NCBI GenBank assembly: GCA_015143295.1
Contig: CM026568.1
Span: 38,262,441 to 38,326,440 of the forward strand
Length of the DNA: 64,000 nucleotides
Reading direction: 5' to 3'
Source of the DNA: Tetracentron sinense
Lineage: Eukaryota > Streptophyta > Magnoliopsida > Trochodendrales > Trochodendraceae
Shown: positions 47,801-56,410 of the stretch, piece after piece
Position numbering within the stretch: position 1 is the first letter of the stretch
How the letters are laid out: each line of letters opens with the position of its first letter
Notes under the pieces: generated by a model
The model's input: the letters and a program-made list of their open reading frames with translations, nothing else
Database searches by the model: none
What the model was told of the DNA's origin: nothing
Position numbers and translations under genes: made by a program

Positions 47801-50800
47801 AGAGAGAGTTATCAAAGGGAAGGACGGGTGCAAGAATAGCTATTCATGGGTTTGGATTGTGTGAGGGAATTCCGAAGACTAACTCGGAAGTTTTCAAGCA
47901 TATTCAATTCCAGGTGGGAAGGGGGGTGGGGGTCAGATTTTGGGAGGATGCTTGGTGTGGTTAAGCGCCGTTAAAGTCCTGAATTCAGGCCGATTTATGA
48001 TTTAGTTAGAGATAAGAGGGTGAAAGTTCAAAGATGCTGATCCAGAAGTGCCGATAGAGTTGTGTGCTAGCTGGTAATAAGAAATGCTAACCACTGGGAA
48101 ATGTCTTTTATTATGGGTTTTCTTCAGCACCTAGAAACGTGAAATGCTAACAACTGGGAAATAGCTTTTATTATGGCTTTTCTTCAGCACCTAGAAATGT
48201 AAAGATGAATTTCATCGAGGATAAGAGACTTTAGGTGTAGGACAACAATGGTCACTTTTCACTCAAGTCCTTTGATGCACTCTCCGACAAACCAACTCAT
48301 GCTTTCCCCTCTAGAGTGAATATGGAAGTCAGGTACTCCCCCAAGGGTATTTTTCTTTCTGTAGACAACTGTACTCAATAAATGCTTTACTTTAGACCGT
48401 CTAAAGAGTTGTTGTCAAAGACTTGCAAATAATTGTTTTATTGGCAAATCAGACAAAAATCCTTGGAACTTTCACGATTGCATTTCCAGTTTTCAAGGAA
48501 CATATGGGGAGATATTTTGAAGATCTTTGGGGTTCATGGGGTTTCTCTGAGGGCGTTGATGGATTTCTTGATGGGTTGGCAAAGTTGTCTCCTAGTTATC
48601 AAACCTTTGGCAGATGATCCCAGGTGCCATACGTTGGAGCAGTTGGAAAGAAAGAAACATAAGGGTTTTGAGAATGAAGAGCAAATGAGGGTGGGATATA
48701 AGGAGTCCATCACAACTTCCTTATATTTGGGGTTCAGTTCTCAAGTGTTTTGAAGGGCTTGTAAGCACCCAAATTTGCACCCCCGTAGGGCCTATAGGAA
48801 CTCTTGTGTCTTCTGGAGGAATCCCCTAACCGTAAGTATCCACGTAGCACTAGAAATTTGTCCAAAATGCCTGTGAGATTTGAGAAATTATAAAAACAAT
48901 CTTGAATTTCTAAAATGGTTTTCCTTGGCGTTTGTCAAAAATATTATACCTTTTGAAATCAGCTTTTTTTCAAGGCCCAAACATTGCTAAAAGTTTGAAG
49001 TTCTATAAAATGTCCAAAGTGGAGGCATTTAGATTACCTCACCCGTGATTTTTGCTTGTTTTCAAGGTGTCTGTAATCCAATTATCTCCACTTTGTTTTT
49101 GACATATTTTCAGTGCCGGTAATTCAATTGCCGTAAAAAACAGATTTATTAACACAATTTCCTTTATGGCCGAATTTTTAAAATTTTTCTTGGTTACCTA
49201 TAATTCCTTTGGGCTCTAATGATCCCTATGTTCTTTTCCCCTCCTACTTTTATTTTTGGATAAGTGACATGATTTGGAGCTTAAAATCATAATTATGGTT
49301 AATCAAGATTTAGGATTTATTTTATTTTTAGGTTAATTACTTATTCAGTTATCTGTGGACTTAACTAAAATTAACCTATAAATATTTAGGCCTAACAATA
49401 TTAAGGCAATTTGGGAGTTAAACCAGATCAAAATCACTTCAAATTTGGCCTTAAAATTATGGTTGATCAAGATTTAGGATTTATTTTATTTTTAGGTTAA
49501 TCAATTATTCAGTTATCTGTGGGCTTAACTATAATTAACCTATAAATATTTAGGCCTAACAATATTAAGTCAATTTGGTGAGTTAAACCAGATCGAAATC
49601 ACATCAAATTTGGGCTCTGGACATGTTTGCAGACAAAGAACCAAACTACTAAAGCTGGCTTTTGATTTGGCGTATCTGCATCGATGGGTCATGCCCAATT
49701 TGACCCTTTGTTAACCTTCATTGATCGAGCCCTTACCGATTTCGGATTGGCCTGAAATTTTGTTTCCTAAGTTTTTTTTAATTGACCGTTTGAATCCATA
49801 TTTAATATTAGTAATTGGTTTTGGGATCTGCATAGGTTACTTTTAGAAGAGACCCGAAACTTTGACCTGGCCCACAATTCTGGTCCGATTTGCAAAAACC
49901 CAATCCCCATTTGATTATAAGTTCAAAAGCTCAAGTATGAGCACTTCAAGTTTCTGGTGCAACATAATATAATAGCAATTTGTTGCTTTTGCTGCTGTTA
50001 CTGGGATTTGTGCAAACCAATCTACACAAGCCTCCTGTTTTCAGATTTTATCACTATTTTTTGACTGAATTTTGGCATTCCTCGATGCTTGCTTTAATAT
50101 GATGACCCATTTGTTGCATGATAAATTGATAACACGCTCTAAACTCACATGAGCATGATCCTAAACTGCTTAGGAGCAAGGTTGTTAAATCTTAATCGAA
50201 TCGTAAAATCGTTTTAAGACCGATTCGATTTAAATTGAGATTCAAATGTAAATTGTAAGATTCAATCCATTTTTAAAAAAATTATTTAAAAAATACAAAA
50301 AATTACTTAATAAATCAAAAAATAGAATAATATATTATCAAAAAGATTTCATTCAAATCTATTAATAAAAGAAAGTAGTGAACATTTCTTTGCATGCAAT
50401 ATAAAAAACGTGAATGAACTCCATAAAATGAAAAAAAAAAACCTATATCATTAAGATAAATCAACAAAAGTAAACTCATATATTTATGTTGTATGAGATC
50501 AAGTATCAAAAGACTTGTACAATTAAAAAGACTAATAAAATAATCTATCAAGTTTTCCCAAAATCCAACTCCATCATCTTTTTTTTTTTTTTTAAATTAA
50601 TTAATTAATTAATTTTTTTTACGTTTCACAGCATGTCAGCAACAGAGAGAAAATCGAAATAGGGGTTTTGGCATGTCTGTAACAGGGATTTTCCTTTTTT
50701 TCTCTCCTTAAAACATGTAAAGTATCTTTAAAAAATCAAATGAATAAAAAATATTTTTTCAAAATTGGTCCGTAAAAGGGGTTTCGTGCTTGAATCGTCT

Positions 50801-52544
50801 GAATTGCAAGAATCGTACAATTTGAATCGTAAATCGTAATCAGAATCGCAAATTAAATGAAATTTACCCAATTACGATTTTACCTCCGATTTGAATCGTT
50901 TTGCTTGGGATTTGAATCGAATCATAGGATTTGAATAGAAAATTGTAAGGATTTAACAAACCATGCTTAGGAGCACTAAAAAAAGAAAAGAAAAATAGAA
51001 TGATATGAAAAATTAAGTTTGCAAAATAGTAATATTGATGTTTGTTTGCTTGCATGCATGTTGGAACTACTTGTGGCTTGATTCCATTTTGATGGGGATA
51101 CGTAGGCAACCTTAATTGGGTTCAACTGCCCTTAGAAGAAATATTTTCTTTGATTTAGTTGCTTTTTTGTCTTATTTCTATTTCTCGGCATGTTTCCTTT
51201 TGTTTAATTTCCGTCTTAGGAGTTTCCTTTTCTTCCTTTATTTTGGATGCTTACTTGTATGCATAGTTCGAAAACTCGGTGAATCACCCGAGTAACTTGG
51301 CCGAGTTACTCGACTCGACTGAATTTCGAGTCGAGTCATCTCAAAACTCGAAGGAGACATTATTTGTCGAGTTACTCGGGTGACCCGGTCGAGTTGAACC
51401 GAGTTTTTCGACTCGCCAGACTAGGTCGAGTCACAAAATGGTATTTTTATCATTTTTTAAACCTAAACTCGGACGTTGCACTATTTTTGCATTAAATTTT
51501 TTTGGGTCTACAAAGACAACCTGCTATGAGTTCTGTTAAATCTAGTTTTTTGGTTTGAGGCTGTAAAACAAACATACTTTGAGTTCTTTTAACTCACATT
51601 TTTCAAGTTATTACATATATATTCTGAGTTTGACCGAGTCGAGTTTTTTTTTAGTTTTCCGAGTTACTCAACCCGGCTAACTTTCAAGTTGAGTCGAGTC
51701 GAGTTTTCGGGTTTTCAAACCATGCTTGTATGCTTCTATTTCGGGTGAATGCGTACTTAGAAAGTTGTGGATGTGGGTGTTTCTATTTGATGCCATCGTA
51801 GTATGTTTCCATCTTGATTTGATCTAAGTTGTCTAGCATGTTTTCATTTTCAAGCATGATTCAATTATAGTGTTTTTTTAATTTAAAAGTTATTGCATGT
51901 TTTGCAAAAAATCATGTAGGAATCAAGGAATAGCCGAATAGGTAATTACCATTTTGGTGGGTGTCTAGGGTGCCTAACACCTTCCCTCAGCACAACTGAA
52001 TCTTACTAAAGTTTCTAACTTGACCCATTGTTGCAACCATTGGTTAGAAATAGGATTCCTATTCTTCCCCTGAATTCGAATAGGTAGCGACCTCCATTTT
52101 TAGTGTTTTTCCATTATACGGGATCAAAAAAAATTCCTGGTTTTGAATGGTGTAAATCCCATGTTCACAGGGCTAACTGACAGATTTCTTTTCTACTGAG
52201 GACAACTAGTAGAACACACTTAGGGGGTGTTTGGCATTGTTCCCGTGGAATGATTTCTTGTTCCGTTTCTCAGATTGTGTTTGGTATGATGTGATTCTCG
52301 GATTCAAGCCTGGAATGGAATGGAACGGAACGGAATCAGCACTTATTTCTCGGAACGAAAAAAAAAGAGCTCCGCCTTGTGAAATGGAATGCAAAGCGGA
52401 ACGTTTTCATGGGTTCTCAATGAAACCCAATAAAAATAGAAAACCCAAACTCTTCGTCACTGTCACTTTAACTGTGGGCGAAGGGGGAGAATCCAAACTG
52501 AGAGATCAACAACGAAGCCGATTGGAACGCCGGCAATGGCCGAG

Positions 52545-52582
<38 letters not shown>

Positions 52583-55500
52583 AAAGGGAACCAGGGTGCG
52601 TGATTGTGGACAATCCAGATGACATCCAGATCTGTGATCTGGCTATCATCGGTCTCTTTTTTTCTTCCGTTCTGATCTGGTAGGTGTTTCTAGATCAGAG
52701 TTCACTCTTCTTTTTTAAGAGGGGGTTGTTTACAAAACGGCTGAATGAAGCTTCAAAAACCCAAAAGGAGTCCGAGAACAAGCTTGAAGCCCACACCAGA
52801 GCTTCTCCTCTCCAATCAAGAGGAAAAGATACTTTACAATGTCATACAAATCACAACTTACCGTATGACAGTTGGTCACAATGGAGGGGAGGATGGTGAC
52901 CTTGGTGCAAATAGGAAAACATTACAGAGGAACAGAGATTGAAAGCATCCAGAGACCACCACCCTACAAGGAAGGTGGTGGTCCTATGCAGGAAAACAAG
53001 GAATCAGAGAAAAAAAATTAATTAAATTATCATATGAATATGATGGATTATAGTTAAGATTCTAAATTAAAATTATCGGAAAGCAGTGCCGTTTGCCTTG
53101 AATTCTTGTATAAGGTAAACCTCATTCATAATCATTCTCACAATTTTTGGGAAAAAAAATTGAGAGGGGGGTTTCATTTGGGGATCATAGAATGTATGAT
53201 TTTTTTTTTTTTGTTCTTCATTCATTGTCAAAGAAGATCAAACAAATCTTTTATTTTTGGGTGCTCTTCCGAAATGGCTGGGTGAGAGTAAGGATTGTGA
53301 GAGTATGACTATTATTTTCTATTATTTAATTCATTTGTAGTATATATAAGTGATCCTATCTTCTGTCGTTTTTGTTCTCTGGAACAAAAACTAGCTGACT
53401 GCATCCAAACTGGTTCTAAATACAGAAAAGTTTCAAAAAATCAAGATTGTTCTGTTTTCAGAAACAGTTTCTCATCTGGAACGATGCCAAACACCCCCTT
53501 ATTGTTTTTTGGTGTAATGATTGTATAGTGATCCATTTTATATTCTTTCTTTCTAGAATTATGTACATTCCATCTTCCTAACACAAGTCTTATACTTGTC
53601 AAAAAGGTTAATGACATCCATGTGTATACAGCAGAAAACTGCGGCTGATTTTTGTGGATATTCACCTGATTTACAGCAGAGGAAGATCCGATCAACTTCT
53701 CTTTAAATTATATAAGATTTAGCGAGTGCCAGCCTAGATCATGATCTATCGATATGGGTCCTGGCTAGGCGAGGCGGTGTGTCACGGCCTTAGTTTTTTC
53801 CCTAACCTTAACTGTCTTTCTAGAGTCTGTCCTAGACGAGTCAGCCTTACCCTCAAGCTTTGCAAGAGAGAAGTAAGAACACACTTTGGGGGAATAGAAA
53901 GTATTCTATTACTCAAGGATACTTACAACACTTGGATGTGAGGATTGGATTTGAGTATGGATGGATTGATTACAAATGAGGGGTCTTTCCCCTTTTATAG
54001 ACCTAGAGGGAATGTTCTAGAATTCTAGAACATTCACCCACCTCCTTTCCTAAGAGATCTCTAGAACATATCTAGGAAGTTCATCTCTCTAACCTTCCAA
54101 TGCCTTTCTAGTATTATTCTAAACTAGTTCTACCCTCTTCTTTAGGAAGCTTCTAGAGAATCTTCTACATACCTAGTTCTCTACACTTCTAGAATTTTTA
54201 CAAATATGTCTATAAAGTGTTTGATGTAATGCTTAGGTGGGCAACCCATGACAGTCTCCCGCACCTAGCTTCACGATGCCCTCGTCGAGTCTTCTTCCTT
54301 CCTTTATGCTTCTGTAGTATCTTGCCTTGCATGGTGATCCCTTTTTGTCGGTCATTTGGGCTTTTCCAATAAGGCTTAAGATGACTCGCAGAGGTGGTCG
54401 AATTATCCCATCGTCGCCATCTTCTTTTGGCTTGCGTCCTTTTCCATTCTAGTCCCTTGCATTCTTCCTTCATGATGCTCAAGGTGTTTGCCTTTCCCAT
54501 CCATCCAGCATTGTGTAGCTCTACTCCCCGAGCCACACCGTAAATGGATTGGGCCTCAGTTTATGACAGCTTTAAACCTTTCCTCTCTAGCTGTCACCAA
54601 ATCCACACTCTTTGCCTCCTCCCCCGAGACAAAGTTGTGTTTAGCCCCGTGTCCACCAGTGCACATGAGGCATCCCCATTGAGGCGCGCCTCTATGAACC
54701 TAAGTCCTCCCTCGGGCTTGGACGTATCTGCCTTCTCCATCATGTTGAGAAGCTGCACTGACCCCGTGCTCATCTTCTCATCACCTACATCATCCTCTTC
54801 GTCCGTATCATTCTCCTCTTCATCCGTCTCTTCCTCATTTTCTTCATCTGTCTCTTCCTCCTTATTCAATTTTGCTATACGGGCCTTGAGAATTTCACAA
54901 TCTTTAGCCCGATGGTTCCCATCACAAATGAAGTGGACGGAAGATTTATGTCTTCACCTATTTACCATGACTCAGACGGTGTCTCGCTCCTGCCGTTTGG
55001 TGTCGAGCATCGCTTTCATGGTGCTCAAAATCTCCCCTCCGGGTTTCTCGAATCCCCTCTCGAGTCCCGTCATGCACGAGCCCATCTCCCCAATGCGATC
55101 TCCATTGCTCATCACAACAAGCGCTCCCTTGGCAAGTCGTGTCCCTATGGCATCCTGAACATTCTTGGAATTTCCCCTCATTGGCTCGTCTGCTCCCAGG
55201 TTAATGTTGCTAGTGGTGCCTTCCTTTGTCCCAACTCGCTCCACCACAACTTCTGTATATGTGGCCTTCTCCATCCCACACAACACGACCCCTCATAACC
55301 TGCTCTGATACCAACTGTCATGGCCTTAGTTTTTTCCCGAACCTTAACCATGTGGCACCCATTCTAGAGTCCATCCTAGACGAGTCAACCTTAGCCTCGA
55401 GCTTTGTAGGAGAGAAGTAAGAACACACTTGGGGAATAGAAAGTATTCTATTACTCAAGGAAACTTACAACACTTGCATGTGAGGATTGTATTTGAGGAT

Positions 55501-56410
55501 GGATGGATTGATTACAAATGAGGGGTCTTTCCCCTTTGATACACCTAGAAGGAATGTTCTAGAATTCTAGAACATTCACACACCTCCTTTCCTAAGAGAT
55601 CTCTAGAACATATCTAGGAAGTTCATCTCTTGAACCTTCCAACACCTTTCTAGTGTTATTCTAAGCTTATTCTACCCTCTTCTTTAGGAAGCTTCTACAT
55701 ACCTAGTTCTCTACACTTCTAGAATTTTTACAAATATGTCTATAAAGTGTTTGATGTAATGCTTAGGCGAGGCAACCCATGACAGGTGGCTGTTTGATCC
55801 ATTACCAGGGCACCTATCCTTCAGAATCTCACATGATTCCAAGAGATTTGGGTCACTGGATTTTCAGTTGCTGCCACAACCATGTACAGTTCCTGTCACT
55901 TTTGATGGCTAAACTCTATGGGTCTAAGAGGCCCGTGTACTTAACTGGGTAGTACAGCTTGACATAAACTAACTTCACTAAAGCTAGCGACTCAGCAGGT
56001 GCTTGGACTCACTTACCTCTTACAGTGCAATTGTAATATTGGTATAACTTCTAAAAGAGCATATAAAGGGCATGGAACTAAATAAAAAAAAAACTAATAT
56101 TTATTAAACTTATAAAAGTTGGATAGAAGCCGTTTTCTTTTTTTTCCCTTACGATGTGGATTTTCTTGACTCCGTTTGTAGCTGCATAAACGTAGCACCT
56201 AAAATGTTCCTTTAAGTTGTAAAAGAGATACTGATCTATAAGTCTATCCTTATACTAATGCAGGCACACCGTGAATCAGCCGGGACAGTATCCTCGAGCG
56301 ATAGCTGCATTGAAGATCCAGTTGCTGCAGCCGAGGAAATAGCTTTTTGCCGAGCGTGTGCTAGGTTTGGCCTTGGCTTGTATTTGTATCACGAAGAGGA
56401 GATGCTATAG
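32539..56410 (+). CDS. RAD52-2: RAD52-like single-strand DNA annealing protein, organelle type
   Basis: Join of 32539-32873, 33199-33236, 34455-34546 and 56264-56410: 612 bases, 203 residues plus stop. All three introns are GT..AG and the frame is kept at each junction. Plant RAD52 homologues (ODB1/ODB2) anneal single-stranded DNA and act in organellar recombination and repair; the RAD52-2 branch is plastid-targeted. The N-terminus (about 65 residues) is rich in Ser, Arg and Ala with few acids, fits a transit peptide, and includes a Ser run coded by agc repeats. The mature part shows [93 protein letters not shown] and [12 protein letters not shown]. The length is close to Arabidopsis RAD52-2. 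Intron lengths are 325, 1218 and 21717 bp. Nothing suggests a pseudogene. The assignment to RAD52-2 rather than RAD52-1 is by eye. Confidence 0.92.
32874..33198 (+). other. Intron 1 of RAD52-like gene
   Basis: 325 bp, gtccga...gtgtgtag. T-rich, no insertion recognised. Confidence 0.85.
33199..33236 (+). CDS. RAD52-2: RAD52-like exon 2
   Basis: 38-bp micro-exon coding [12 protein letters not shown]. It is flanked by gtgtgtag| and |gtgaac, and phases match on both sides. Confidence 0.92.
33295..33456 (-). mobile_element. tRNA-derived SINE in intron 2
   Basis: The minus strand reads a box A-like GCTCAGATGGTA and a box B-like GGTCCTGGGATGATTCC, and ends in the A-rich tail AACAACAACAATAACAAAAAA-type (complement at 33300-33322). 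It is flanked by agccccctt at 33286-33294 and 33457-33465, a clear target duplication. About 160 bp, non-coding. Confidence 0.8.
33457..34454 (+). other. Rest of intron 2 of RAD52-like gene
   Basis: Non-coding. The sequence ttctaatccttttcatc is tandemly repeated at 34172-34205. A 65-codon minus-strand frame near 33746-33943 has no recognisable family. Confidence 0.5.
34455..34546 (+). CDS. RAD52-2: RAD52-like exon 3
   Basis: 92 bp coding [20 protein letters not shown] and [11 protein letters not shown]. Acceptor ttttttgcag|, donor gag|gtgtgt. Confidence 0.92.
34547..35177 (+). other. Start of giant intron 3
   Basis: AT-rich non-coding DNA, no insertion recognised. Confidence 0.6.
35178..35268 (+). 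mobile_element. Au-type SINE fragment (tRNA-derived)
   Basis: Reads cctcagctcagaagttagag (box A-like), then gcgatggccattgggttgac (box B-like, degenerate), and ends in a run of 16 T. Plant Au SINEs are tRNA-derived and end in T-runs. No target duplication was found, so the borders are approximate. Confidence 0.6.
35270..35807 (+). other. Intron 3 sequence without a recognised feature
   Basis: Non-coding. Nothing recognised. Confidence 0.5.
35808..35885 (+). mobile_element. 3' tail of a LINE
   Basis: Resembles the last bases of the LINE ending near 38530 (gaatgac...acaagattcgtgttgccaactccaaacatttgggatgac, then tgatgatgatg). It is therefore a separate, heavily 5'-truncated copy of the same family. 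Confidence 0.6.
36731..37308. mobile_element. Candidate MITE inside the LINE
   Basis: Interrupts the LINE reading between GFKISRTK and the next motif. The ends tgctcatttggta and the complement of ccccatttga form a weak inverted repeat, with aag on both sides. AT-rich, non-coding. Borders are uncertain. Confidence 0.4.
37726..38283. mobile_element. Mutator-like MITE in the LINE
   Basis: Inserted in the LINE at ggtttagac, which is duplicated at 37717-37725 and 38284-38292 (9 bp, typical for MULEs). The ends are cagggttacctagttcgc and the complement of aatgttacccggttc. The subterminal regions are rich in gcgaactgcgaac in both directions. 558 bp, non-coding. Confidence 0.75.
38765..39536 (-). 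mobile_element. Solo LTR related to the Tat element
   Basis: 772 bp, close to the 765-bp Tat LTR. Shares its landmarks in the same order: gggaaattttagga at the left, cactccgaagctcaagt (Tat LTR: cactccgatgctaaagt), the minus TATA box (complement of gggggtatttatagg at 39053-39067) and the end cttatcaattttctccattaca. Flanks gatgg and gatga differ in one base. No internal region is present, as expected after LTR recombination. Confidence 0.7.
39285..39504. repeat. 22-bp tandem array (10 units) in the solo LTR
   Basis: Units with exact 22-bp spacing starting at 39285, 39307, 39329, 39351, 39373, 39395, 39417, 39439, 39461 and 39483. The consensus is roughly ggcacgaattcatcctnagatg. It lies in U3, at the same position as the 23-bp palindromic array of the Tat LTR. 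Confidence 0.85.
39560..40394 (+). pseudogene. LINE ORF1-like remnant
   Basis: Readable with several frame changes. Motifs [20 protein letters not shown] (near 40045) and FEFARIKVK (near 40155) match the gag-like ORF1 of plant L1 LINEs, where 'lPlhlW..ffk.iGd.cG' and 'ARikvk' are conserved. Plus strand. It probably belongs to the same old LINE whose RT appears at 43680-44450 and 47760-48753. Interrupted at about 40395 by a MITE candidate. Confidence 0.6.
40395..41322. mobile_element. Candidate MITE with gatatatcg subterminal motifs
   Basis: Begins aaggttctgaatgtcgatat and ends aaccgatattt-like on the complement before aaaccatg, the same end as two other MITEs here (50179 and 51263). Rich in atatcg/cgatat on both sides. 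No target duplication found, so borders are approximate. Confidence 0.5.
41323..43084 (+). other. Degenerate, probably LINE-derived DNA
   Basis: No intact ORF. Scattered plus-strand frames (41537-41746, 41812-42009) have no clear motif. Position between ORF1-like and RT-like pieces suggests the middle of the old LINE (inference). The frame at 42642-42938 has no family. Confidence 0.35.
43085..43400. repeat. Short-repeat region built on tatcgata
   Basis: Contains the palindrome-like tatcgata many times and three units of about 25 bp, tatgggccaatataagtatcga, at 43250-43320. The longer string gatacagggtgtatcaacca occurs at 43179 and 43324. Could be the subterminal part of another MITE; ends not defined. 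Confidence 0.6.
43401..43679. other. Unassigned intron 3 DNA
   Basis: Non-coding. Nothing recognised. Confidence 0.4.
43680..44450 (+). pseudogene. LINE reverse transcriptase fragments with internal duplication
   Basis: Two overlapping similar pieces. 43690-43870 reads [18 protein letters not shown] and [19 protein letters not shown]. 43951-44214 reads [40 protein letters not shown]. Both match the RT '[24 protein letters not shown]' block of plant L1 LINEs. 44225-44440 continues with a [24 protein letters not shown] motif. Frames are broken throughout. Confidence 0.8.
44451..45539. other. AT-rich DNA between LINE pieces
   Basis: Non-coding apart from the SINE-like insert at 44922-45005. 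45528-45539 is the left target duplication of the minus-strand LINE. Confidence 0.5.
44922..45005 (-). mobile_element. Short retroposon (SINE-like) with 16-bp target duplication
   Basis: 84-bp insert. Flanks 44906-44921 (ggtcagtgaccatcat) and 45006-45021 (ggtcaatggccatcat) match at 14 of 16 positions. The minus strand ends in an A-run (complement of tttttttt at 44922), as expected for a retroposed RNA. The body has no match that I recognise. Confidence 0.65.
45540..47563 (-). mobile_element. 5'-truncated L1-type LINE
   Basis: Minus-strand LINE with target duplication tcctatgttgtt at 45528-45539 and 47564-47575. RT at 47546-46990: [37 protein letters not shown], then [13 protein letters not shown], where the catalytic FADD is FANE. 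Then 46917-46672 ([20 protein letters not shown]) and 46656-46059 with [20 protein letters not shown] and the zf-RVT domain ([20 protein letters not shown]). The end at 45902-45690 reads [16 protein letters not shown]. Endonuclease and ORF1 are absent (5' truncation). Frameshifts split RT. The A-rich tail is the complement of gtttttttg at 45540. Confidence 0.9.
47760..48753 (+). pseudogene. 3' part of the old plus-strand LINE (zf-RVT region)
   Basis: Plus-strand pieces: [13 protein letters not shown] (near 47793), GVKFWEDAW-type motif near 47940, NANHWEM near 48090. Then 48433-48753 ([41 protein letters not shown]), typical of the LINE C-terminus after zf-RVT. A 62-bp stretch (gaaatgctaac...cagcacctagaaa) is tandemly duplicated at 48080-48200. 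The stop is at 48751-48753. The sequence then continues across the solo LTR: the flank gggct at 48755-48759 resumes at 52170. Confidence 0.75.
49287..49615. repeat. 164-bp tandem duplication inside the solo LTR
   Basis: aattatggttaatcaagatt at 49291 recurs at 49455 (as aattatggttgatcaagatt), and the similarity continues to caaatttgg. Two units of about 164 bp with scattered substitutions. Confidence 0.9.
50179..50966. mobile_element. Mutator-like MITE in the solo LTR
   Basis: The flanks share tgcttaggagca (50167-50178 and 50964-50975), which includes the 9-11-bp target duplication. Ends aggttgttaaatct and the complement of tggtttgttaaatcct. Interior rich in gaatcgta/tacgattc. 788 bp, no coding. 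Confidence 0.75.
51263..51724. mobile_element. Mutator-like MITE with gagtcgagt repeats
   Basis: Flanked by the 9-bp cttgtatgc at 51254-51262 and 51725-51733. Ends atagttcgaaaactcg and the complement of atggtttgaaaacccg. Interior dominated by cgagtcgagt and its complement. 462 bp, non-coding. Confidence 0.82.
52223..53498. mobile_element. PIF/Harbinger-type non-autonomous element
   Basis: Flanked by TTA at 52220-52222 and 53499-53501. Inverted termini gggggtgtttggcattgtt and gggggtgtttggcatcgtt (on the complement) differ at one position. TTA duplication and ggg..gtttgg ends are typical for PIF/Harbinger. 1276 bp. No transposase is readable. Contains a (CT)n run at 52541-52579 and ggaac/ggaat repeats at 52312-52335. 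Confidence 0.85.
52541..52579. repeat. (CT)n microsatellite
   Basis: Nineteen or so CT units inside the Harbinger-type element. Confidence 0.95.
53502..53779. other. Unassigned intron 3 DNA
   Basis: Non-coding. It ends in ggtg, which recurs after 55784 and may be the target duplication of the next element. Confidence 0.5.
53780..54253 (-). repeat. 3' LTR of the small gag-protease element
   Basis: Pairs with 55316-55784. Contains gaatgttctagaattctaga palindromic strings and the minus TATA-like complement of ccccttttataga near 53990. Confidence 0.88.
54594..55286 (-). pseudogene. Gag/protease-like ORF of the small element
   Basis: 55286-54972 reads a gag-like segment without a sharp motif ([19 protein letters not shown]). 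Then, in shifted frames, [20 protein letters not shown], a CCHC zinc knuckle whose first Cys reads His. 54869-54594 follows with an acidic run ([18 protein letters not shown]) and [12 protein letters not shown], an aspartic-protease active-site-like D-T-G. RT and later domains are absent. Function by family is RNA packaging and processing. Broken by at least two frame changes. Confidence 0.65.
55316..55784 (-). repeat. 5' LTR of the small gag-protease element
   Basis: Pairs with 53780-54253. Lies next to the iMet-type PBS, which fixes the element on the minus strand. Confidence 0.88.
55785..56263 (+). other. End of giant intron 3
   Basis: Non-coding. Ends atactaatgcag before exon 4; tactaat is a good branch-point-like string. 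Confidence 0.7.
56264..56410 (+). CDS. RAD52-2: RAD52-like exon 4
   Basis: 147 bp coding [20 protein letters not shown] and [20 protein letters not shown], then EEML and tag at 56408. This is the most conserved end of plant RAD52 proteins. Confidence 0.92.
   Translation, partial: AHRESAGTVSSSDSCIEDPVAAAEEIAFCRACARFGLGLYLYHEEEML

Larger units (their letters stand above)
48760..52169 (+). mobile_element. Solo LTR of an Ogre/Tat-type element
   Basis: Starts tgtaagcacccaaatttgca and ends atgttcaca, flanked by gggct at 48755-48759 and 52170-52174. Carries gatacgtaggcaacct near 51098 and gtgcctaacaccttccctca near 51970, landmarks shared with 1-531. 3.4 kb including two MITEs (50179-50966 and 51263-51724). 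No internal region, so a recombination product. Very long LTRs are typical for Ogre-type elements. Confidence 0.85.
53780..55784 (-). mobile_element. Small gag-protease LTR retrotransposon (TR-GAG type)
   Basis: 2.0-kb minus-strand element with LTRs of about 470 bp (53780-54253 and 55316-55784), both tgtca...catgaca. The iMet-type PBS TGGTATCAGAGCAGG is at the complement of 55299-55313. The flanks share ggtg. The internal 1.06 kb holds only a gag- and protease-like frame, no RT, RNase H or integrase. It must have depended on another element. LTRs are similar, with a few substitutions and a small replaced segment near 55350, so it is moderately young. Confidence 0.85.

Noticed and set aside
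52231..52581. 116-codon plus frame
   Set aside because: Lies within the Harbinger-type element and ends in a (CT)n-encoded Ser-Leu run. No family motif.
54544..55158. 204-codon plus-strand frame rich in Ser and Phe
   Set aside because: It is the complement of the acidic gag-like frame of the small LTR element. Its composition (repeated tcctcttc) explains the length.
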